A program made the position numbers and the translations under genes. 64,000 bases of DNA from Selenomonas sp. AB3002 (GTDB lineage: Bacteria > Bacillota > Negativicutes > Selenomonadales > Selenomonadaceae). The notes beneath the pieces were generated by a model. That model saw only the letters and a list, made by a program, of their open reading frames with translations. It searched no databases and was not told where the DNA came from. The stretch lies in assembly GCF_000702545.1 (NCBI RefSeq), contig NZ_JNIO01000002.1, forward strand, positions 372,001-436,000, read 5' to 3'. Below are positions 33,801 to 41,100 of this stretch, one piece after another. Every line of letters starts with the position of its first letter. The stretch's first letter is position 1.

Positions 33801-35496
33801 TCTTGTTGGCAGCCACCTTGGCACTTACAGGCAATGCTTCCTCGTCCTTTACGATCTTGGCCAAGCTATATCGGCCTGCATTCCATCTCAGCACCTGACG
33901 ATAAGTGCCATTATCCATGGAAGATATAATGTCATCACAGACCACCAAGCACTTCATTGCGGTCAAGTACAACTTAGCCAGCTCTAATCCTGCAGCTTCT
34001 TTTTCCTTGAAGAGCACATCTGTGGTAATATGTTGCCCCATAGAAAGATCCATATGAACCCTTGGCTGATCTACATACAGCAGCTTATCCACTGGAAAAG
34101 ATTCTTTGAATGAACGGAAATAATCCTCATCCTCTGTTGCCAGAAAAAGATAATCATATCTGCCTATTGCCATCAGATCTTTGCACCAGCCAAGCATCTG
34201 TTCTACACTGGCGTTGCTTGCATTCTTTTCATTGCTAATGCCAATTTCCTTACGATAATCCGTCCCCCGGATTATCACCCCCAGTATGTGCATATCATCC
34301 TGATTCAAAGCAAATGCTTTTTCCTTCTCCTCAGCGGCGGCCAAATCATTTATGCGCCCCTGCAAAGGAACAGGAGCATGTCTTTTCACAAAGTCCCAAG
34401 CTTTGCTGCTGAGATAAGGCTGTCCTTCCCACTCCCCCTGAGCAAGAGCGCGATAATCTGCTTCACGCCACATAGGATTCGAACGCCAATCTCTTACTAA
34501 CCAGCCTCTTTCCTCTTTACGGGCACTAATCAGATTAGCGCATGCTTCCGTTTCCTCAGGCCGTATATCGCTAAGAGGCCTAAACAGTTCCTCCCATACG
34601 TTGACCCCCGGCTCCCAATACTGGCAACAGCCTTCTTGTGAAAGGTCTGCCACAGGCACATACCCCTGCATCTTTGCCTGGTAGGCGATGTTCATGGTCA
34701 CCTTGATAATATCTACCAGACCAACGCTTGCAAACTTATTATCAATCCTAACAACCACTTTATCAGGATATTTGCAGCCCGGATGCGAGATATGACTTCC
34801 CCAAAGCATGCTATACATGATATTCACAGAGTTATAGATGAGATTCTTTGACTCAGGAGCATGGTCACTATAGGCATTGTATTCAGAGGTTATAATCTGC
34901 ATACAATTGCGTCTGTAATTCTCTGGCAAGTCGTAGAAGGAACCAATCACCTTCACACGTTCCTGCGCTTTTCCCCAGATGGCCAATTCTGCCATATAAT
35001 CGTTAAAATATACAATCCTATCTGGGAACTTGTCCAATATATATCTGGCTATGGCGTAGGTATATTCTTCCAACTGGGAAAAAACATAACACCGAGCCCA
35101 ATTCAGGACAAAATCATTTACAGGCCTGCCTTTAAAGTCGTAATCCCAAAAATCTTCAGCGGGAATCCCCGGATAAATGCTGTTATCACGAAGACGGTTG
35201 CGAACCCAATAGAGATATCCCACCACATTCCCATCATCATCAAAGACTGAGACAAGATCTTCCCTATGATTGAAATTTGCATGAAAATAATCTCTGGCTT
35301 CCTCAAACAAGGAAGGTGACAGCCTAAAGCTTGTCTCAGAATGGAAACGCTTATAAACTTCTTGTGGTTTCGCACCATGCTCTAAAATTTGCCTACTCTT
35401 TTCACAGAATATACAAAAAGCTTTTCCATCCTTTTTTACTTTCCTGTCAGAAAACATTGCCTCTATCTGAGAATTCGCCGCGATAATCTTTATCAT
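30814..35496 (-). CDS. giant multidomain glycosyltransferase, 1560 aa
   Basis: At least four enzyme-like parts in one chain. Residues 1-570: fucosyltransferase-like, with MHILGVIIRGTDYRKEIG near 402-419 and LFLATEDEDYFRSFKESF; paralogous to the 720-residue protein. Residues 585-695: a module ending GYVEGGDFYGWD, similar to the C-terminal half of the 294-residue protein at 35512-36396. Residues 745-1000: a GT2 domain, SIIMPVYNPQEKFFRQALDS and FTALMDHDDILYPEAL. Residues 1003-1260: a second GT2 domain, VSVIIGNEDVDVLRECLDSF. Residues 1290-1560: a GT9/heptosyltransferase-like end, ELVVSTDSWVTHLANILSLP. A linker rich in Lys, Glu and Ala lies near 555-590. No signal peptide or membrane helices are seen. 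It probably assembles several residues of one repeat unit. The ATG at 35496 follows AGGAGCAAAGCC. Confidence 0.75.
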   Translation of the reverse strand: MIKIIAANSQIEAMFSDRKVKKDGKAFCIFCEKSRQILEHGAKPQEVYKRFHSETSFRLSPSLFEEARDYFHANFNHREDLVSVFDDDGNVVGYLYWVRNRLRDNSIYPGIPAEDFWDYDFKGRPVNDFVLNWARCYVFSQLEEYTYAIARYILDKFPDRIVYFNDYMAELAIWGKAQERVKVIGSFYDLPENYRRNCMQIITSEYNAYSDHAPESKNLIYNSVNIMYSMLWGSHISHPGCKYPDKVVVRIDNKFASVGLVDIIKVTMNIAYQAKMQGYVPVADLSQEGCCQYWEPGVNVWEELFRPLSDIRPEETEACANLISARKEERGWLVRDWRSNPMWREADYRALAQGEWEGQPYLSSKAWDFVKRHAPVPLQGRINDLAAAEEKEKAFALNQDDMHILGVIIRGTDYRKEIGISNEKNASNASVEQMLGWCKDLMAIGRYDYLFLATEDEDYFRSFKESFPVDKLLYVDQPRVHMDLSMGQHITTDVLFKEKEAAGLELAKLYLTAMKCLVVCDDIISSMDNGTYRQVLRWNAGRYSLAKIVKDEEALPVSAKVAANKNGITTENKVEASKREVIKGEPPMKMNVASVVTANYQSLLSDRRRAWWVEGNLPHLKKPELLRKGDFFITSSETMCGSFVYGAPVCRPEALQNFEEKPVVLLLLDDDSRARKILLSYGYVEGGDFYGWDDTDISEAKEGKTTEVQGEKRQRASPYDEYLRRYGQVTELDRMEMAKDIASFASNPLISIIMPVYNPQEKFFRQALDSVLAQVYTRWELCIADDASSEPYVKKVIEEYRQKDARIKVIYRKENGHICKAENSALELASGEFTALMDHDDILYPEALYCIAKEINTSSGAVDMIYTDMDYVDGEGHRSNPRFGGDFDPVIFASWNNVAHLEVYRTQILKEIGGFRPGYEGSQDYDLTWRFFKHTDIGRIHHIPHICYSWRRFAGYATVSAAAGLSKAQDAAFRAVKDFYADDDSMEVVKLVNIQAKPKLPVPAPMVSVIIGNEDVDVLRECLDSFFSLTDYSNYEIIVIDTGSEEQELKNCLGEMYKRANVHVHKFDEASNHSAICNFGADKARGDSFLFLNCGLKIIEPGWLTSMVRELSRNRVGVVGAKILCEDGKIQHAGIALRGPMIAHNPGAGMMGKAAGYRNILKMTRQCAAVTGQCLLIRRETFEAVRGWDDDFPGIYGDIDLCLRAREKGWHVVFDAQAVLYNTGHISRINYRNESKHKVKSDMARRAGSLIIQRHAKELFSDPFYNPNLTWQEPDYSIAKFPAASKPWRSWIEVVCPVSPGGILMGVQIANHAYRHGVKLRLHVLAEYMPWLSDFRLPFSVRPMLIPASPDSEREIVYDKVLEQVSVLPDSSGLIVGAVPTKTSEQDCKLNMAEYLLCQLRLPVREKVMPLLPEARELDEKTKSVLVGKTALLCVDGESSDNVMSKDVAIRILKILHEAGFRVVQIGNLKSECISGCEGYVLEMGTVGFWRSVFDEAELVVSTDSWVTHLANILSLPRIIVLSETGCQDYYSNLYLKEKEEYLIIKSNEMCEEEVERFVI

Positions 35497-35511
35497 GGCT
35501 TTGCTCCTAAT

Positions 35512-36396
35512 CTAAGTCATCAACGTATTATTCTTATCCATAGAGGTTCCATCAAGGAATCCGTTCTCATCTTCCCCAAGAAGCCTCCGGCCTTCAATGA
35601 AATCAACATTTTCAATATAGCCATAATCCTTCAGCCTTGCACTAATCCTCATATAGTCATGAGACAAAACTATAATCTTAAATCTGCCATCTATATCCTT
35701 AAGTACATCTGGCAAACAGATTGGCATTCCAGCTTTGACCATTCCCCTAAGGTTCACATCATCATCTATAAAAAAGTCTTCTCTTCCCATAAAGGGCCTG
35801 AATTCCCTTATGAGGAAATTTGCACGAACACCTTGTACTCCCCAAAACACCTTGCGCATATTGGCAGACTCGATAAGGAATCTACGACGCCATCTTTCAG
35901 CAGCTTCCTTGCCACGTATTCTCTGTTTATACAGATCACTAGGGGCTTGCTGTACTTTTACAGCAGGCTCAGACTTTTTTTCAACAGGGGATTGGCCCCT
36001 ACTTGAAGCCAGCTTGCTTATAGCTATGTCAGCATAGGCTTCGTCAATATCCAAGCAAATCAAACCAGGATTCAATGCATGTATTTCTTTCGCAATCTCT
36101 TCATAATAACGTATAGCAGAAATAGCAATCTTTGTACCTGGCGCTATGCTTTTCAAAGCTTCAGGGCTTTCAATATCACATTCCGTACCTGGAACCTTTT
36201 GCCCCATTCTTTTATCATCCTTGTCAAACACTCTGGTAATATTCTCTTTGAGGTCAGGATACCACTCAATCATATCTGCTAAATGAGCCCCTGCGCCATA
36301 TACCAGTATTCCCTTTGGCTCAGCATATCTTCTAATTGCTGTTTCTTTCTTTTTGCCATATTCTTTCAAATTTATCTTTCCGCCAAATCTGCTCAT
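35512..36396 (-). CDS. two-module Rossmann-like protein of the glycan cluster
   Basis: A 294-residue protein that I cannot assign to a named enzyme. Residues 30-125 (GILVYGAGAHLADMIEWYPD, RVFDKDDKRMGQKVPG, KIAISAIRYYEEIAKEIHAL) repeat the N-terminal domain of the double GT4 protein. Residues 180-275 (RKVFWGVQGVRANFLIREF, GREDFFIDDDVNLRGMVKAG, MPICLPDVL, YGYIENVDFIEGR) resemble the middle module of the giant protein. Both look like PglD-N/CoA-binding-type nucleotide folds. A spacer rich in Lys, Pro and Glu joins them. There is no catalytic motif, so it may be a scaffold or sugar-nucleotide-binding partner for the fused glycosyltransferases. It lies 15 bases before the giant gene. Confidence 0.6.
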   Translation of the reverse strand: MSRFGGKINLKEYGKKKETAIRRYAEPKGILVYGAGAHLADMIEWYPDLKENITRVFDKDDKRMGQKVPGTECDIESPEALKSIAPGTKIAISAIRYYEEIAKEIHALNPGLICLDIDEAYADIAISKLASSRGQSPVEKKSEPAVKVQQAPSDLYKQRIRGKEAAERWRRRFLIESANMRKVFWGVQGVRANFLIREFRPFMGREDFFIDDDVNLRGMVKAGMPICLPDVLKDIDGRFKIIVLSHDYMRISARLKDYGYIENVDFIEGRRLLGEDENGFLDGTSMDKNNTLMT

Positions 36397-36424
36397 CTCT
36401 CAATATCTTCCCTATTAAAAGTCC

Positions 36425-37741
36425 TCAGCAGCCATCCGCTACAATGGTTCTTCTCCCCATAGACACATAAGTCAAGCCCGCAGTTTCTGCCTCATCCAAA
36501 CCATAGCAATTTCTTCCATCTAACACTATAGGCCGCTTCATATTAATCTTAAATCCTTCTAAGGGATATTCTTTGATGTTCTTCCAGTCAGTAAGGATCA
36601 AACATAAATCCGCATCCTTGATAGCCGTATCTATGTCATTGCAATACTGAACCTGAGTAGGAAAATACTCTTTAAAATTTTCCATTCCAACAGGGTCATA
36701 AACTTTCACAACGGCCCCATCTTCTAAAAGCAAAGGTATATTCACAAGAGAAGGTGCCCCCCTCAAATCAGCAGTCTCCGGCTTGAAGGTGAGCCCCAGC
36801 ACTGCCACGGTAAGCCCTTCCAAATCCTCATAGTATTTATGAGCCTTGCGGATAAGCTTCAGCTTCTGATGGTCGTTGACCTCAATGGCCGCCTTGACGA
36901 TCTTCAATTCCTGCTCATGATAGTCCGACAACCAGTGCAATGCTTTCGTATCCTTTGGGAAGCATGACCCACCATAGCCAATCCCAGCCTTCAGGAACTT
37001 GCTTCCGATGCGCTTGTCATAGCCCATACCCTTGGCCACATCCTCGATATCCGCCCCTATTTCCTCACAGAGGTTGGCAATCTCGTTGATATAGCTAATC
37101 TTCAGAGCCAGGAAATCATTGGAGGCGTACTTGATCATCTCCGCGCTGCGGCGGTTGGTGATGAGCTTCGGTGCAGCGAAGTCCTTGTAGAGTTCCGTGA
37201 GCTTTGCCTTGGCATAGTCATCCTCCACACCGATGACAATCCTCGAAGCATGGAGAGTATCATGGACTGCCGTGCCCTGGGCCAGGAATTCCGGGTTGGA
37301 GGCCACATGGATGGGAGCCGCCCCCTCTGGCCTGTTATCTTTGATTATCTTCTCTATGCGCTCATTGGTGCCGATGGGGACGGTGGACTTCACTACCACC
37401 ACGCATTCCCTTTCCGCTGTTTCTGCTATCTGCATGGCCACGGCATAGACATAGTTCAGATTGGCAGAGCCATCCCTCTTCTCCGGGGTGCCCACGCCGA
37501 TGAAGATGATTTCTGCATCCTTGTAGGCGCTGGCATAGTCTGTAGTATATGAGAGGCGCTCCTTGTTCTTTTCCATCAAGGCATCCAGGTCTTTTTCGTA
37601 GATCAGGGCCTTGCCGTATCGGTTCAAACTGTCTATTATCTTTTTGTCCACGTCCACGCAGGTGACATTGTGGCCGTGCTCGGCCAGGCAGACGGCAGTA
37701 ACAAAACCCACGTAGCCGGTGCCGGCGATGGCAATTTTCAT
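36425..37741 (-). CDS. ugd: UDP-glucose 6-dehydrogenase
   Basis: A 438-residue enzyme oxidising UDP-glucose to UDP-glucuronate with two NAD+. N-terminal MKIAIAGTGYVGFVTAVCLAEHG is the NAD loop; the catalytic Cys is in GIGYGGSCFPKDTKALHW (about 256-273). The central helix and C-terminal domain (VLGLTFKPETADLRGAPSL) are standard. I use the ATG at 37741 (AAGGAGCAATCATA upstream), since the family begins with MKIA; an open frame continues 15 codons upstream. Its product could be a glycan component or a precursor of other acidic sugars. It stands 28 bases before the 294-residue gene. Confidence 0.95.
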   Translation of the reverse strand: MKIAIAGTGYVGFVTAVCLAEHGHNVTCVDVDKKIIDSLNRYGKALIYEKDLDALMEKNKERLSYTTDYASAYKDAEIIFIGVGTPEKRDGSANLNYVYAVAMQIAETAERECVVVVKSTVPIGTNERIEKIIKDNRPEGAAPIHVASNPEFLAQGTAVHDTLHASRIVIGVEDDYAKAKLTELYKDFAAPKLITNRRSAEMIKYASNDFLALKISYINEIANLCEEIGADIEDVAKGMGYDKRIGSKFLKAGIGYGGSCFPKDTKALHWLSDYHEQELKIVKAAIEVNDHQKLKLIRKAHKYYEDLEGLTVAVLGLTFKPETADLRGAPSLVNIPLLLEDGAVVKVYDPVGMENFKEYFPTQVQYCNDIDTAIKDADLCLILTDWKNIKEYPLEGFKINMKRPIVLDGRNCYGLDEAETAGLTYVSMGRRTIVADGC

Positions 37742-37829
37742 TATGATTGCTCCTTTGAAGGGACAAGCGATGGGAACCTCATCCACCGCCTTCCTCAGAG
37801 GGGAAGGCTTTTTGTTTTGCCTTGCTCTT

Positions 37830-39221
37830 TTATTTTCTCCCCAATATTGGGAAGTAGTAATTACTGAAATAGTCTTCTATGGGATAGTATTTGCCGTCCC
37901 AGAGGATTTTTTCTTCCGAGATGCCTTTGGCTTTCAGCTCGGATTTTATTTCTTCTGCTACTAATTTGTTCACTACGGTTATCAGCAGGTAGTCATAATC
38001 CCACTTGGTTAGATTATCTATGGGTTTTGCGGGGATGCCCTGCATGCCGGTCTTGCCTGCCTGCTTGTCTACTATGCCCACCAACTCTATATAGGGAAAG
38101 CGCAGAGCTTGTTCGTAGAAACCTTTGCCTACTTCTCCGGCTCCGTAGAGAACAACTTTATCCCCCTGCTTGAACAAGTGCCAAGGAAACATGTAGTTCA
38201 TGCGGAGACCCCATTCTGCTACATCTCCTACTTGCTTCTTGTGGCTGGCGTGGAAAAAATGCTCAGCGAAATAAGCATGCTGCCCAAAGATGTTCTTGAA
38301 TGCCTGATGCACTGGCTCGATGTCTCCTGCAACTGTGCCATCTGGCAGATAGCAGTCCTGAGCAAAGAAAGAGTCTGTGTCTGCAATGGCGAAATTTCGC
38401 ACTTTGTCTTGCAATTCGGGGTGCTCCTGCAGGTAGGGAATGCCTGCCATATAGCGTTCAAGGCTTTCTATCTTCCTCACCATGCAGTGCACCAGCTTGG
38501 CAAGGAACTTGCCGTCACGCTTGCTGCGGGTCACTGCCGAGGCGGGCCTGCGGTAGATGTATACACAATCAGGTATCCTTACAAAGGTGTGGGCATGGAA
38601 AACGCAACGGAACATGAAGATGCCATCCTGTCCCGGCACGATATCCTCTTCAAACCAGATATCATGCTCTGCCAGAAAATCCCTGCGGAAAAGATTGCTC
38701 CATACAACCGTGGAAATACCTTTGTCTGCCCAGGCCTGCACCCTGCCAGCTTTCTCTGAACACAGCAGCTGGATTTCAGTGCCAAGAGGAAGCTTGTCCA
38801 GCCGCAGCTTGCGGAATTCGTCCTCCGTCCTGATATGCTCCACATTCCCATTGGGTAAGAAGCAATCCGGGGAATGAACCACCTCTGCCTGATAGGCCTC
38901 TGCCGCCTTGTACAGTTCTTCCAGGGCATAGGGCATATAGAGGTCATCGCTGTCCAGGAACGCGATGTATTTGCCCTTGGATGCCTTCAGTCCGGTGTTC
39001 CTGGCGGTGCCTACGGTGCCATTCTGCTCATGGTGGATGATTGTTACCTTGCTGTTGTTCCCGTACAGCTTCCGACATAGAGCCATACTGCCATCAGTGG
39101 AGCAGTCATCTACGATGATGATTTCAAAGTCCTGAAACGTTTGTGACAGGACGCTGTCCACGCACTCCTGCAGATAAGCAGATGTGTTGTAAACTGGTAT
39201 GATAACTGAAATCTCCGGCAT
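37830..39221 (-). CDS. GT2 glycosyltransferase with C-terminal Rossmann-like domain
   Basis: A 463-residue protein. Residues 1-250 are a GT2 (GT-A) domain: MPEISVIIPVYNTSAYLQEC, IIVDDCSTDGS, and AFLDSDDLYMPYALEEL with the D-x-D metal site. Residues 350-445 form a second domain opening GDKVVLYGAGEVGKGFYEQA, then GIVDKQAGKTGMQGIPA and YLLITVVNK. This is the same YGAG-type module found fused to other proteins of the cluster. The ATG at 39221 has GAAGGGAATTTT in front; an upstream open frame overlaps the end of the DUF4422 gene and is not needed. It probably transfers a hexose or similar residue to the growing glycan. Confidence 0.85.
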   Translation of the reverse strand: MPEISVIIPVYNTSAYLQECVDSVLSQTFQDFEIIIVDDCSTDGSMALCRKLYGNNSKVTIIHHEQNGTVGTARNTGLKASKGKYIAFLDSDDLYMPYALEELYKAAEAYQAEVVHSPDCFLPNGNVEHIRTEDEFRKLRLDKLPLGTEIQLLCSEKAGRVQAWADKGISTVVWSNLFRRDFLAEHDIWFEEDIVPGQDGIFMFRCVFHAHTFVRIPDCVYIYRRPASAVTRSKRDGKFLAKLVHCMVRKIESLERYMAGIPYLQEHPELQDKVRNFAIADTDSFFAQDCYLPDGTVAGDIEPVHQAFKNIFGQHAYFAEHFFHASHKKQVGDVAEWGLRMNYMFPWHLFKQGDKVVLYGAGEVGKGFYEQALRFPYIELVGIVDKQAGKTGMQGIPAKPIDNLTKWDYDYLLITVVNKLVAEEIKSELKAKGISEEKILWDGKYYPIEDYFSNYYFPILGRK

Positions 39222-39231
39222 AAAATTCCCT

Positions 39232-40515
39232 TCAAATCTCTTGCAGTAATTCATAATCTATATGCGCTGTCTTCCACTTATCGCGATGATAAGAAAAGTA
39301 CACCGTAGTCAGCAGTTCCCCCACATACCCAAGATATCTGTCCGGACGGAGTATCTCCTCTCGCTTGCAATGCTCCTGCATGCCCTGCAGCACCTTGAAC
39401 ATGAAGCGACAATAATCAAGATAAATATCTCTCTTTGCAATAACCATGTTGTTTGGGAAGTGAACCTGCCCTTCCAGGAATTCCTTGGAAAAATTTGCCA
39501 GCTCAGAATCTTCACGCTCAATCAATCTCAGCATGAGGCTGTAATCCTGCTCGTCCATGGTAGTGACAGGAAGATTGGCGAAATATTTATGGACATTTGG
39601 GAAGGTCAATCTTGGGGTTGTCAGCAGAACATCCACCTTCCCCTCAGCCATTGCTTTCTTTATTTCTTCTGTCAGCACGAAATGACGCCGATAGTGACAA
39701 AGTCCCAGGTATTTGGCCCTGGGAGCTTTCTTCCATAGCCAGTGGGCAACTGTCAATTCGGAATATAGACTGTTATAACCAGAAAGGCTGTCTGCTACCT
39801 CATCGTCATACGCCATTTCCGCTGTGCGGGGGCCATCATAACCTGCTGCGCCGCCCATAACGGGATGGACGTAATCTGGCAGGTTTTCCAGGCTGACTCT
39901 GGCATCTTTTAGGGATGTTGCCATTGCTAAATATAGTCGGCATCCCCCCCCTTCCACCGCTTGCGCGGTCCCCCTTCCCCGTAAACGGGGCAGGTAAGGC
40001 CTACTTGTTACGCTACCATTACTAAATTTACTTACGGTTTGTTGTAAGTTTCTGATGTCCGTTTGTGACAGGGGCACCTGGGTCATAGGGTAGAAGGTGA
40101 ACCTGGCTTCTGGGTGCTCCTTGGGGGAGATTTCCAACATGGAGTAGTCGTGGGAGTTGCGCTTTACTGTCAGGTTGGGGCAGGCCTCACTGATTTCTTT
40201 AATGCCCTGCTCCCCCAGCAGCTGCGTCATGCGGTGGAGGCCGATTATTTCCTTTGGCTCCCTGCCAAATTCTGCCAGCAAGCAAATAACTTCTTCATGA
40301 TATTTTTCCTGCAGAGCCAAGTGTATTTCCGCTTTTGGGAATATCTTTAAAGCGTCTTCTATCTCCAGACAGGGGCGGCCGCAGTATTTTTCTCCCTGAC
40401 CGTTCATCTTCGTGACAGCGAAAGCAGCTATGTCTGCCCCACGCCCCTGCCCCTCCAAATAGCGCGCATATTCTTCGGCAATGAGTCCTCGTCCGTAAAG
40501 TATCAGCTGGCCCAC
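39232..40515 (-). CDS. DUF4422 glycosyltransferase interrupted in frame by a palindromic repeat
   Basis: A 427-residue protein in three parts. Residues 1-95: MGQLILYGRGLIAEEYARYL and following, a YGAG-type nucleotide-binding module. Residues 185-427: a DUF4422 domain, beginning LYLAMATSLKDA, with YNSLYSELTVAHWLWKKAP and YLGLCHYRRHF, a GT-A-like glycosyltransferase family of capsule loci. Between them, at about residues 171-190, lies YLPRLRGRGTAQAVEGG, which is the translation of an interspersed palindromic DNA repeat (39944-40004). The frame remains open, so a protein with an added linker is probably made. The start is GTG at 40515 with AGGGAGCG upstream. Confidence 0.75.
   Translation of the reverse strand: MGQLILYGRGLIAEEYARYLEGQGRGADIAAFAVTKMNGQGEKYCGRPCLEIEDALKIFPKAEIHLALQEKYHEEVICLLAEFGREPKEIIGLHRMTQLLGEQGIKEISEACPNLTVKRNSHDYSMLEISPKEHPEARFTFYPMTQVPLSQTDIRNLQQTVSKFSNGSVTSRPYLPRLRGRGTAQAVEGGGCRLYLAMATSLKDARVSLENLPDYVHPVMGGAAGYDGPRTAEMAYDDEVADSLSGYNSLYSELTVAHWLWKKAPRAKYLGLCHYRRHFVLTEEIKKAMAEGKVDVLLTTPRLTFPNVHKYFANLPVTTMDEQDYSLMLRLIEREDSELANFSKEFLEGQVHFPNNMVIAKRDIYLDYCRFMFKVLQGMQEHCKREEILRPDRYLGYVGELLTTVYFSYHRDKWKTAHIDYELLQEI
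39944..40004 (-). repeat. palindromic repeat inserted in frame in the DUF4422 gene
   Basis: About 61 bases containing CCCCTTCCACCGC and ending ACGGGGCAGGTAAGGCCTAC, with internal dyads ACCGC-TTGC-GCGGT (39956-39969) and CCCCGT-AA-ACGGGG (39977-39990). Its two ends match those of the intergenic element at 8826-8905. In the gene it reads as Y-L-P-R-L-R-G-R-G-T-A-Q-A-V-E-G-G without a stop. Confidence 0.8.
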
Positions 40516-40569
40516 TCATCCACGCTCCCTGCAAATTTTTTCAAACACGAGTTTTCCCTCTACGATTAT

Positions 40570-40586
40570 ATAACGTAATGCGTTAT
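40570..40586. promoter_or_regulatory. candidate operator, ATAACG-TAATG-CGTTAT
   Basis: A 6-bp perfect inverted repeat with a 5-base spacer in the divergent promoter region between the DUF4422 gene and the XRE gene. It is a plausible binding site for the XRE regulator and could couple it to the glycan genes. There is no experimental support. Confidence 0.35.
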
Positions 40587-40681
40587 TATTCAACAAAATC
40601 CACCCTCTTTTCTCAAATATCGTTAGTTTAAGCCGCTGCCAGGTCCTTTTAAGATATAATTCCTCTTAGAGGTGATACATT

Positions 40682-41044
40682 ATGTCCATAGGCGACAAGA
40701 TTCGTCAGAGGCGAAAGGAACTGGGCATGACTCAGACGGAACTAGGAAAGCGCGTGCACAAATCTTCACAGGTCATTTCCAACTGGGAACGGGGCTACAC
40801 CACTGGCATCGCCGCTGATGATCTGCGTCAGCTGGCTATAGCCCTGGACACCGATGTGCATTTCTTCGTCCCGGCTTCCCCTGAGCATCTCCCCTGGGGT
40901 TTTATGACCGCAGAAAGCAACAGCGACTATTTACAGAAATCCCCCACTGACAACCGCCTGGAGACCTTGATAGAAGCCTATCCCCACCTGGACGAGAAAT
41001 CAAAAGACATCATTGAAGCTATCATAAAGCTTTCCAATAACTGA
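40682..41044 (+). CDS. XRE-family transcriptional regulator
   Basis: A 120-residue regulator with an N-terminal lambda-repressor-like HTH (about 5-60): IGDKIRQRRKELGMTQTELG, then KSSQVISNWERGYTTGI and the DDLRQLAIALDTDVHFF closing helix. The C-terminal half is short and lacks a peptidase or ligand domain. TATAAT at 40655-40660 and AGAGGTGATACATT lead to the ATG at 40682. It is divergent from the glycan cluster and followed by a strong terminator, so it is a monocistronic gene. It may control the neighbouring DUF4422-led transcript. Confidence 0.85.
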   Translation: MSIGDKIRQRRKELGMTQTELGKRVHKSSQVISNWERGYTTGIAADDLRQLAIALDTDVHFFVPASPEHLPWGFMTAESNSDYLQKSPTDNRLETLIEAYPHLDEKSKDIIEAIIKLSNN

Positions 41045-41053
41045 TAACTGAAA

Positions 41054-41086
41054 AAATGCCTCCGGCCAACTCAGCCGGAGGCATTT
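41054..41086. terminator. bidirectional terminator between the XRE and CNNM/CorC genes
   Basis: Stem AAATGCCTCCGGC / GCCGGAGGCATTT (13 bp, 7-base loop) with A and T tracts on either side, between convergent genes. Confidence 0.85.
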
Positions 41087-41100
41087 CCTTTTTCAGGCTA

